DNA of 58,181 nt from Saprospiraceae bacterium UBA6168 (GTDB lineage: Bacteria; Bacteroidota; Bacteroidia; Chitinophagales; Saprospiraceae), in assembly GCA_002435785.1 (NCBI GenBank), contig DIUC01000068.1, positions 1 to 58,181 on the forward strand, in the 5' to 3' direction. This document shows, one piece after another, positions 1-8,900 of the stretch. Numbering within the stretch: position 1 is the stretch's first letter; the number at the start of each line of letters is the position of its first letter. A program made the position numbers and the translations under genes. Under the pieces are notes generated by a model. That model searched no databases. It was not told where the DNA came from and saw only the letters and a list, made by a program, of their open reading frames with translations.

Positions 1-3000
1 GCAGCCGCCGCTGGCCGAGGCAGTTACCAGCCAAGTGGCGAAGGCAGTGTTCACCGCATCTTGGGTCTGGCAGGCGGCAGTCGTGGTGTTTACCGGGCAA
101 GTGAGCACCACGGTTGGCGCTGCTGCCACCGTGAAGGTGGCCTGGCAGGTCGTCGTCAATGGCGCACAGCTGCTGGTATAAGTGAAGGTCACGGTCGTGC
201 TGCCGCCACAGGCCGATGGTGCGCCCGTGTTGTTGTTGGTCAGTACGCCGTTGCAGCCGCCGCTGGCGCTGGCAGTGGACAGCCAAGTGGCGAAGGCCGT
301 GTTCACCGCATCTTGGGTCTGGCAGGCGGCAGTCGTGGTGTTTACCGGGCAAGTGAGCACCACGGTTGGCGCTGCTGCCACCGTGAAGGTGGCCTGGCAG
401 GTCGTCGTCAATGGCGCACAGCTGCTGGTATAAGTGAAGGTCACGGTCGTGCTGCCGCCACAGGCCGATGGTGCGCCCGTGTTGTTGTTGGTCAGTACGC
501 CGTTGCAGCCGCCGCTGGCCGATGCAGTTGCGAGCCAAGTGGCAAAGGCCGAGTTCACCGCTGCCTGTGTCTGGCAGGCGGCTGCCGTTGTATTTGTCGG
601 ACAAGTCAGTACGACTGTCGGTGCTGCTGCCACCGTGAAGGTCGCCTGGCAGTTGGTTGTCAGTGGCGCACAGGTGCTCGTATAAGTAAAGGTCACGGTC
701 GTGGAACCGCCGCAAGCGGGTGGTGCTCCCGTGTTGTTGTTGGTCAAAACACCGTTGCAACCACCTGTACCACTTGCCGTAGCGAGCCAGGTACTAAAAG
801 CTGCGTTCACGGCCGCCTGTGTTTGGCAGGCCGCTGTCGTGGTGTTCACGGGGCAGGTCAGCACAGCGGGTGGCGTTGCAGAAACCGTGAAAGTTGCCTG
901 ACAGGTCAGTGTTGAGAACGGACAGGCTCCATTGAATGGTGTTGATGGCGGATTTTGGGAATAGGTAAAGGTAACGGTCGTGGAGCCGCCCGTGGCAGGT
1001 GGGGCCCCAGTGTTGTTGTTGCTCAAAACACCATTGCAACCTCCGGTGCCACTGGCCGTGGCCAGCCAGGTGGCAAAGGCCGCATTTACTTGTGCTTGTG
1101 TTTGCCCAAAAGGCACTGACGTGTTCGTCGGGCAAGTCAGCACGGGAGCTGTCGGTGCCGGTATCGTGAAAGTGGACGTACAAGTCAGCGGAGCGGCACA
1201 ACTGGAAAAATAGGTCAGGGTCAAGGTCTTGGTGCCCCCGCAACTGCTGGGTGGCCGACCGTCGAACCCATTGAAGTTGATGGAACCATTGCAGCCGCCA
1301 CCGAAGCTACTGGTATTGACCCAGTTTTGCATGGCGATGCTGTCCTGTGCCCGTGTTTGGCAAACTGGCCTTATAAGTGGGTTAGGGCAGGTCAGTTGTG
1401 GTGTTGGCGCTGCTGTCACCGTAAAAGTGGCTTGGCAGGTTTGCGGAGCTTGGCAGGCTGTGGTCAGCGTAAAAGTCACAGTCGTAGAACCACCACAAAA
1501 AGGCGGTGCGCCTGTGTTATTGTTGGTTAATACGGCATTGCAGCCGCCACCAAAGCTTGCAGTTGCCAACCAAGTCGCAAACTGGCCGTTAACGGCTGCC
1601 TGAGTCTGGCAGGCTGCAACGGTTTGGTTGGAGGGGCAGTTCAAGGTTGCGGATGGGTCAACCGTCCAAGTGAAGGTGCGGGAGCAGGTGGTCGTCAACC
1701 CGCAGCCACCCGTGGCAACATAGGTGAACACTTGTGTGCGGCCACAACCATTCTGTGTCATGGCTCCTGCCGTACAGATGACTGTTGCAGCGCCACATTC
1801 GCTGGAAGCGGTGATACTTGGGTCGCAGCTTGGCAATACAGCGGGGTTGCAACCAAGGTCTGTGGTATCCGAAGTGCAATTGGAAAAAACGGGCGCCGTG
1901 ACTACCTGCCAGGTGAAGGTGCGGGTGCAGGTGGTCGTCTGGCCACACCCCGTGGCCGACAGGGTGAACACTTGGGTGCGGTTGCAGCCATTGGTGGTGA
2001 TTGCCCCAGCTGAACAATTGATAGATAAATTGCCGCATTCGTTGGTGGCCGTAATGGCACCGCCAAAGCCAGCTTGGTTGATATTGGCACAAGAAGGCAG
2101 CGTGGCCGGGTTGCAACCAAGGTCAATGGTATTGTCGCAATTGGAAAATACTGGAGGGGTTGTCACCTGCCAATTGAAAATCCTAACACAAGTGCTGAAC
2201 GTGCCGCAGCCCGCCGCATTGGCGGTATAGGTTAGTTGCTGGGAGCGGTTGCAACCATTCACAGTGATGGCGCCAACGTTGCAGGTCACGGGTACGCTGC
2301 CACATTCGTTGGAGGCCGTGATGTTGGGGTCGCAGGCTGGTAGGGTGGTTGGGTTGCAGCCAAGGTTGACAACGCCGTTACCGCAAGTGCCACCGAAGGA
2401 GGGCGGGGTTACGACATTCCAAGTGAAGGTGCGGGTGCAGGTTACCGTCTGCCCACAGGCCGTTGCTTCGAAGGTGAATATCTGGGTGCGGGTGCAGCCA
2501 TTGATGGTGATGGAACCTGCGCTACAGCTAACAGGGACAGACCCGCAGGAGTTGGAGGCCGTGACGGCACCACCAAAACCACCTCCTGCAATGCCTGCGC
2601 AAGTGGGCAGGTTGAACGGATTGCAGCCGAGGTTGACGGTGTTGTTCGTGCAGTTTGCAAATACAGGCGTTGGGGATGCTGGCGCTGATACGGTGAAAGT
2701 GGCATTGCAGGTTGTCGTCAAAGGAGCGCAACTGCTCGTATAAGTAAAGGTCACGGTGGTGGAACCGCCACAGGCAGGTGGTGCGCCCGTGTTGTTGTTG
2801 GTCAAAACGCCGCCGCAGCCGCCACTGCCGCTTGCTGTTGCCAACCAAGCATCGAAAGCTGAGTTCACCGCCGCTTGGGTCTGGCAGGCTGCCGTTGTTG
2901 TGTTTGTGGGGCAGGTAAGTACCACGGGTGGAGCCGCACAGACAACCTGGAAATTATGGTTATAGGACCCTGTAAACTCTGGGTCGAGCAGGATGTAGTA

Positions 3001-4569
3001 TTCTACCCCAGCCGTCAGCGTTCCAATGGGGTATGTTCCCGTAAAATTTATGTCGTCAATACAAGTCCAGCCTGTTGCGCTGCAACCGCCGGAGGCTGCT
3101 TTGTACATATAGTCTATATAGCCGCCGGCAACGGAATTGACCTGAATACTATGTGACCCCGTAACAGAGGGTGTAAAACTGTATATTTTTTCTTGTCCCG
3201 GGGTGCTGAAAAGGCAGGTATTATTGTTCCAAACCCCTGTACCCGATGGTGTAGCACTGACCGCAGTGGCACAGGCTAGCGGCGTTATACTCGTACAAGG
3301 ATCGAACGGTGTCGGGCAGTTGATCTGGAATGTTTGGGTAGAGGACGTGGTGGATTCCGCATCAAGCAGGATATAATACTGCACCCCGGCCGTCAACGGC
3401 CCGAAGTTGACCGAAGTCGTGAAATTGATATCGTCAATGCAGGTCCAGCCAGTGGCTGAACAGCCACCAGAAGCAGCCTTGTACTGGTAGTCCATGTAGC
3501 CCGTCCCGGAGGCCGAGGTGACCTGGAGCGTGTGGGTCCCGGTGGTGGTCGGCGTAAAGCTGTACACCTTCTCCTGACCAGGTGTGCTGAAAAAACAGGT
3601 GCTGCTGTTCCACACACCAGTACCCACTAGCGTGGCGGTGGCAGGCGTGGCGCAGGCTAAGGTTGTGATGCTTGCACAGGGGTTCGCCGCCAAGCAGTTG
3701 ATTTGGAAGTTGTGGGTGACCGAAGCCGTCCCTTCCGGATCGAGAAGGATGTAATACTGCACCCCGGCCGTCAGTGTCCCTATCGGAAAAGTGCCCGGGT
3801 CGTTGGTGTCGACAATGCAAGTCCAGCCTGTGGACGAACAGCCGCCCGAAGCAGCTTTGTAAAAATAGTCAATATAGCCTGCTCCGGCCGTGGTATTGAC
3901 CTGAAGACTGTATGCCCCCGTCGTGGCTGGGGTAAAGCTAAATACCTTTTCCTGCCCCGGCGTGTTGAATCCGCAAGCGGTCACATCCCAAACGCCTGTG
4001 CCTGACAGCGTGGAACTGACCGCCGTGCCGCAGGTCAGCGTCGTGATGCTTGCGCAGGGATCTGTTGTTGCCGGTGCGGGTATGGACAAACTAAAACTGG
4101 GGATACAAGTCGGAGCAGGCCAGGTGTCCACCACCAGGTAGTAAGTCACGCCTGAGGTCACCGTAACGGTCAACGTCTTGGAGCCTGCACTGCTCTGGGT
4201 GCTCCCCACACAGATACCGCCCTGGCCAGTGAACGGGCAGCCGCTGTACAGCATCAATCCTATCCACGAGCTGGAGCTCGTCAGGGAGATGGTAATGCTT
4301 CCACTGGCGGAGGGCGTAAAAATGAAGACCAGGTCCTCGCCGCCGTAATAGCTGCTGCTGCCGCAAATGGTGGCATTGGAAGACGTGATTTCGTTGCCGG
4401 CCCCGCAGGTGGTCAGGCCCGTGCCGTTGTAGGGCAGAGAAGCGATGTTGACCGTTGTGCCCAGGCCGCCTGGACAGGTCTGGGCCACCAGGCATTGCGG
4501 CAAAAAGAGGAAGGCAGCCAGCAGGCCCATCCAGCAAATCAAGGCAAATAGTTTTGTAGATTTTTTCAT
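1..4569 (-). CDS. Giant modular Cys-rich secreted protein (3' end outside window)
   Basis: The frame is open from an ATG at 4569 to the window edge (1523 codons seen, no stop), so the C-terminus is missing. Residues 1-26 form a signal peptide (MKKSTKLFALICWMGL..., ending CLVAQT). Next come a pre-peptidase-like beta domain (about 27-165), three ~120-residue copies beginning PCASITTLTCG (about 165-540), one ~83-residue module with LTCP...CQTQ...W...GGC...TVTFTYTS, four HYR-like Cys-rich repeats with LGCNP..LP.C (about 620-975), then at least six more ~83-residue modules. It resembles large Bacteroidota T9SS surface adhesins; a sorting domain would be expected beyond the edge, by analogy with the neighbour at 5901-11807, which shares the ~83-residue module. 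No enzymatic motif is visible. A role in surface or matrix adhesion is inferred. Confidence 0.85.
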   Translation of the reverse strand, partial: MKKSTKLFALICWMGLLAAFLFLPQCLVAQTCPGGLGTTVNIASLPYNGTGLTTCGAGNEITSSNATICGSSSYYGGEDLVFIFTPSASGSITISLTSSSSWIGLMLYSGCPFTGQGGICVGSTQSSAGSKTLTVTVTSGVTYYLVVDTWPAPTCIPSFSLSIPAPATTDPCASITTLTCGTAVSSTLSGTGVWDVTACGFNTPGQEKVFSFTPATTGAYSLQVNTTAGAGYIDYFYKAASGGCSSTGWTCIVDTNDPGTFPIGTLTAGVQYYILLDPEGTASVTHNFQINCLAANPCASITTLACATPATATLVGTGVWNSSTCFFSTPGQEKVYSFTPTTTGTHTLQVTSASGTGYMDYQYKAASGGCSATGWTCIDDINFTTSVNFGPLTAGVQYYILLDAESTTSSTQTFQINCPTPFDPCTSITPLACATAVSATPSGTGVWNNNTCLFSTPGQEKIYSFTPSVTGSHSIQVNSVAGGYIDYMYKAASGGCSATGWTCIDDINFTGTYPIGTLTAGVEYYILLDPEFTGSYNHNFQVVCAAPPVVLTCPTNTTTAACQTQAAVNSAFDAWLATASGSGGCGGVLTNNNTGAPPACGGSTTVTFTYTSSCAPLTTTCNATFTVSAPASPTPVFANCTNNTVNLGCNPFNLPTCAGIAGGGFGGAVTASNSCGSVPVSCSAGSITINGCTRTQIFTFEATACGQTVTCTRTFTWNVVTPPSFGGTCGNGVVNLGCNPTTLPACDPNITASNECGSVPVTCNVGAITVNGCNRSQQLTYTANAAGCGTFSTCVRIFNWQVTTPPVFSNCDNTIDLGCNPATLPSCANINQAGFGGAITATNECGNLSINCSAGAITTNGCNRTQVFTLSATGCGQTTTCTRTFTWQVVTAPVFSNCTSDTTDLGCNPAVLPSCDPSITASSECGAATVICTAGAMTQNGCGRTQVFTYVATGGCGLTTTCSRTFTWTVDPSATLNCPSNQTVAACQTQAAVNGQFATWLATASFGGGCNAVLTNNNTGAPPFCGGSTTVTFTLTTACQAPQTCQATFTVTAAPTPQLTCPNPLIRPVCQTRAQDSIAMQNWVNTSSFGGGCNGSINFNGFDGRPPSSCGGTKTLTLTYFSSCAAPLTCTSTFTIPAPTAPVLTCPTNTSVPFGQTQAQVNAAFATWLATASGTGGCNGVLSNNNTGAPPATGGSTTVTFTYSQNPPSTPFNGACPFSTLTCQATFTVSATPPAVLTCPVNTTTAACQTQAAVNAAFSTWLATASGTGGCNGVLTNNNTGAPPACGGSTTVTFTYTSTCAPLTTNCQATFTVAAAPTVVLTCPTNTTAAACQTQAAVNSAFATWLATASASGGCNGVLTNNNTGAPSACGGSTTVTFTYTSSCAPLTTTCQATFTVAAAPTVVLTCPVNTTTAACQTQDAVNTAFATWLSTASASGGCNGVLTNNNTGAPSACGGSTTVTFTYTSSCAPLTTTCQATFTVAAAPTVVLTCPVNTTTAACQTQDAVNTAFATWLVTASASGGC
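49..519 (-). repeat. Two adjacent identical copies of the 252-bp module
   Basis: Bases 49-267 and 301-519 are identical by eye over 219 bp at an offset of 252 bp (84 codons). Other modules of the gene are clearly diverged. Such identity between neighbours points to recent duplication or gene conversion inside the coding sequence. Confidence 0.85.
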
Positions 4570-4762
4570 GAACAATTTTTGGTTGGTATTGAAAAGTGGT
4601 ATTGTTTCAGCATGGGACTCGTTCGGCAATGAAAAAATCAACCCCGTCGGAGTGTTTTTTTAGTTTAGAAACCCAGTAAGAGTGAGGATTGCGGCAAGCA
4701 TTTGGATTATCCTGCACGGAATATCGTGCGCACAAGATAGCTTGATAATGCGCCACAAGATG

Positions 4763-4846
4763 GCGTTTTTTGTCTGAATGATAGCGTTTTTTGTCTGAAT
4801 GATAGCTTTTAATTTCTGAAGGGTGGCTTTTAGTTTCCGAATGTCC
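4763..4846. repeat. 21-bp tandem repeat with phased T-tracts
   Basis: Four 21-bp units start at 4763, 4784, 4805 and 4826. The first two are identical (gcgttttttgtctgaatgat plus a); the last two are degenerate. Each carries a T-run at the same phase. The block lies about 195-275 bp upstream of the start of the giant minus-strand gene at 4569, so it could affect DNA curvature in that promoter region (inference). Confidence 0.7.
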
Positions 4847-4923
4847 AGAATGATTTACCCAAATGATTTGGTAGCTTGCGCTTCCAAAATCCAAACAAAT
4901 CTGGCATTCCCCAACTCGCTCTG

Positions 4924-5219
4924 ATTTTGGCTATCCAAAAATTAGCACTCCTCCTTCTGGCGTTGCCGCCCTGCCATAGCTGTCTGCTGGCGCAACTGCC
5001 CTACACCCAAAAATCCTTCAACATTTTCGTCGAAAAATATATCTCATAAAGCTTGGCAACCACTTTTCTCGGAGGCACCAAAGCCCTCTTGCTCGACCTG
5101 TACAAGCCAATTGGCGACGGAGCCACTGCTCATGATGGTACACGGTGGTGGCTTCATAGCTGGCACAAAAAGCGATGTGGATATGGTGCAAATCTGTGCA
5201 CGGTTTGCTGCCGGACTTT
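4924..5219 (+). pseudogene. Decayed secreted alpha/beta-hydrolase (carboxylesterase/lipase-like), 5' part only
   Basis: Three plus-strand frames in succession give parts of one esterase N-terminus. 4924-5049 encodes a hydrophobic leader and a QLPYTQKSFNIFVEKYI segment, then a stop. From about 5071 another frame gives LGGTKALLLDLYKPIGDG. From about 5127 a third gives LMMVHGGGFIAGTKSD, containing the HGGGF oxyanion-hole motif, and ends in a stop at 5219. The order leader - LDLYKP - VHGGGF is that of secreted carboxylesterases. At least two frameshifts are needed, there is no clear start codon, and the catalytic Ser/His part is absent. The remnant sits between two T9SS-type genes on the opposite strand. 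Confidence 0.7.
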
Positions 5220-5828
5220 GAGGAAGGCCCTGCTGGCCACTATCCAAGCCGCCAACGAGCGAAGTTCATGTTGAGCGTCCAGAATTTCAATGGACAGGCT
5301 ATGGGTATGGCAAGGACGGGTAGAGATTTGCCAAGAACTGACAAGTTCCAAAAAATTGGCAAGTCAATCCCCGTTTTTGGCAAATTAGCAGCCACCGTTT
5401 GCTCAATGCCTTAAAAATCCTAAAAATTAAAGTGTAACGAAGCGTAAAACAGGATGGAGCATTGAACCCAATGCCTTCATTAGAGCAATAGCATTTCAAA
5501 AAAATTAGCACAGCATAGCACATGAAGCAGTCCATCATTATTGCCATATGTGCGGCCTTCCAATTCCGAGCCATGCACTTCTTTAGTTGGAAATGCTTTC
5601 AGCAAATCCTGAAGCGCAAACTTTTGCTGAAAGTAGTGACTATAGAAACGTTCATTCAGCGCCTGGCAAATTGCAAGCTTGCCATAACTAAAAAGGAGGG
5701 GCTGGGAACAGTATTGTAACAACTGGTCACTTTCTCAACCAAATGGGAAATGCTTTTGCCAGAACCGCTCCCCAAATCCTTAAAATCCATTATCCTAAAA
5801 CTACCCGACCCATTGCTTTAGCCACCCC
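5220..5828. other. Intergenic, no gene recognised
   Basis: I see no convincing gene. A minus-strand frame around 5480-5722 and short plus frames have no family resemblance. Fragments such as ggcaaattgcaagcttgcc near 5662 resemble the ends of the dispersed repeat seen at 17370 and 19875. Confidence 0.4.
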
Positions 5829-5878
5829 AAAAAAAAAAACGGAAGGCAACAGCGTTTACCGCTGCTGCCTTCCGTTTT
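5829..5878 (-). terminator. Rho-independent terminator of the 5901-11807 gene
   Basis: A 19-bp stem with one G.T pair (arms 5836-5854 and 5860-5878, loop tttac) is followed, read on the minus strand, by a run of about 11 T (the A-run at 5829-5839). It lies 23 bp past the stop codon at 5901. Confidence 0.93.
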
Positions 5879-5900
5879 GATTGTCGAGCATTGGCAAGTT

Positions 5901-8900
5901 CTAGTCCTTGCCAATCACCAACTTCTGCTCGAACCGCTCGCCGCCAGCCCTCACGCTGACGATGTACAGGCCGCTGCCGATGCCGCTCAGGTCGATGCGC
6001 TCGTTCACGGAGGCCACTTGGCCGAGCTTGCGCACCAGCACCCGCTGGCCGAGTTGGTTAAATATCTCCACGGACACCTCCTGCTCGCCACCCATATCGG
6101 ATAGCTTGAGCGTCACTTCGCTGCCAGCCGGGTTCGGTGCCAAGCTGAACGTCATGGCGTTGTTGATGGAAGGCTTGCCTGTTGGCAATGACTTCGCCAC
6201 GCTGTCGTCTTGGGTGTTTGCGCCAGCACCTGCGTCACAGGCGATGGTTGGGCCGCTGCTGTGCCAGTAGGCGTTCACGTTCGTGATGCTGTAGTTCAGC
6301 GCTGCTGCGTAAACGCTCGACTGGGCTGCGCTCAGCACCAGGCCGCCGTTCAGGTACAGGTTCGCAAGGTCGAGCAGCCCGCCGATGGTGTACGGGTACT
6401 CTATCGCATTGCCCAAGGAATCGAAGATGCGCAGCTTGCAGCCAGCGCCCTCCACGCAGAACTTGATATTCGGGTTGATTTCGATGCAGCCGAGTCCCTG
6501 GTTGCGGACGGCGTTCATCGTCAGGCCGTTGTACTGCACATTGAAGCGCATGTTCAGCGTCAGGGCGATGGTGTTCGCCGCAAGGATGTTCTTCATCCCG
6601 ATAGGGCCGGCAGGGTTGCAGCCGCTGCAGTTCACTTGCTGGCAGTTGGACAATATCGTCGGGTTGCCGATGCCCGGCAGCAGGTTCACCACGCACTGCG
6701 CATTAGTCAGCGTCATCGAGCGGGCGGTGCCGCCGATGGTCAGCGGGCCTTGGCCCAGCAGGGTCGAGATGACCTGGAGGTCGGTCGTGTCGTTGCCCGG
6801 CAGGGTGCTGCCCGGCTCGCCGCCCTCATTGCCCCATGCACTTTGCGGGTACGTTTCCAGCGGCAGGCAAGCACCGGAGTAGGTCACGCCACAGAGGCTC
6901 GGCATCTCGTTGCCGCACTGGTCGGCGATGCGGAAGTAGAAGGTGCGGCCGAAGGTGTACTGACCGTCCCCGTCAGGGTCGGCGCAGTCCCACAGTGCCG
7001 TCCAACTGTCCAATTCGACCGTGAGGTCGTCGCCGCTGCACACGTCGTAGATGTCCCCGGCAGCCAACAGCTCCTGAATCTTCGAGCTGAAGTCGTGGGT
7101 GTCAGGGCATGGCACGTCGCTTGGGCAGGACAGGTTCGTGACGTTGACGCTGTTGGTCGAAGAGCCGCCGGGGCAGTTGCCCACCGGTGGTTCGTTGTCG
7201 TTGGCGTAGTAGGTATGCGACCAAGTGTGGCTGAAGCCGCCGCAGTTGGTATAGACGAAGGTGAACTTGCGGACGCCGGAGCAGCCGTCGTTGCTGCCCG
7301 TGACGGTCGGGCCGGTCACCTTAATTTCCAATCCACAGTTGTCATAAATCGTTGGAGGCACGGGAGGCTGTGCGTAGAGGAGGCAGCCCACGAAGTCCTC
7401 GCCGTCCGGGTAAACGAAGAAGTCGGCGGTGTAGCCGAAGTTATAGCGCCTGCTCCAAGTCTTTGTTGTGCCCTCGCAGTCCTGGTAGGTCCAGGTGTAG
7501 CGGCGGCTGGCCTCGCAACCGCCCGCAGTGTTGGTGCTGTCTATGGTCGGGCCGGTCGGCGTGAGCGTTTTGCCACAGTTGTCCTTTACCGTTGGCGGGG
7601 TGGGCTGTATGGCGTTAAGCGGGCACTCGACGGTCAGGGTCTCGCTCGGCGGCACGTTGAACTCAAGGTACTCCACCGTATAGATGAACGTCCACGTGGC
7701 CGTGTTGCCCTCGCAGTCGGTGTAGGTGAAGTTCCAGTTGCGGTTGCCCTCGCAGCCGGGCTTGGCGGTGGACGTGACGACCGGGGTGAGCACCTCGCCG
7801 CAGTTGCTCGTGACCACGGGGGGCGTCGGCTGTGCGTCGGTCTGGTCGGGGCAGGCCACTGTGGCTCCGCCGTTAGCGGGTACGCCAAATGGTTGGCGCT
7901 CGACTGTTACGACGTGGCTCCATGTCCTTACCAAGCCAGCACAGTCGGTGTAAGTCCAGGTGTAAGTCCTCGTACCCTCACAGATGATTGGGTTCGGGTT
8001 GTTGACGATTGTCGGCCCGGTCGGTGTCAGCGCCTTTCCACAACCGTCCACCACGGCGGGCGGGGTGGGCTGTGTGATTTGCGAAGGACAGGCCACCGTA
8101 TTTGCGCCGTTTGCCGGAACGGTGAAGGTTGGGTACGCAGGTACGGTGAAGGTGGACGTACAAGTAATTGGTGCCGTCTGGCAAGTTCCACCCGCATAAG
8201 TGAACGTCACCGTGATGGTGTTGCTATTCGGGTTGCAGATGAGCGGGGCTGCCGGGGCGTTGTTGGTCACGGTGCCACCACCGCAGCCACCCGTTGCGGA
8301 AGCAGATGCAAGCCAGTTGGCGTAAGCCGTGTTCAACTGCGCTTGCGTTAGACAAGCACTGACCGTGGTAGGCACTGGGCAGGTTAGAATGGCCTGCGTG
8401 GCATTCGGCACGGTAAAGGTAGCCTGACAGGTCGTTGTCGTTGGTGTCGAGGTGGTGGTATAGGTAAACATTACGGTCGTGGAACCGCCACAGGCACTTG
8501 GTGCGCCAGTGTTGTTGTTCGTCAAAACACCGTTGCAACCGCCGCTGGCATTGGCCGTGGCCAACCATACAGTGAAGGCAGCGTTCACCGCAGCCTGTGT
8601 TTGACAAGCAGCCGTGGTGGTGGGCACTGGGCAGTTAAGCACCACCGGTGGTGGGGCAGAGACGGTAAATGTGGCCTGACAAGTAGTGATCGTTGGTGCA
8701 CAGGAGCTGGTGTACGTGAACGTCACCGTCGTAAAGCCGCCATTGGCCGATGGTGCGCCGATATTGTTGTTCGTCAAAACGCCGTTGCAGCCGCCGCTGG
8801 CCGAAGCTGTGGCAAGCCATGTATTGAAACGGGCATTGATAGTGTCTTGCGTCAAGCATGGTGGCTCCGTTTTGTTCACCGGACAGTTCAGTACCACCGT

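Noticed and set aside
6210..8351. 713-codon plus-strand open frame
   Set aside because: Lies wholly antisense to the giant surface protein gene; its length comes from the repetitive, GC-rich coding strand, and it has no domain resemblance, no promoter and no conserved motifs.
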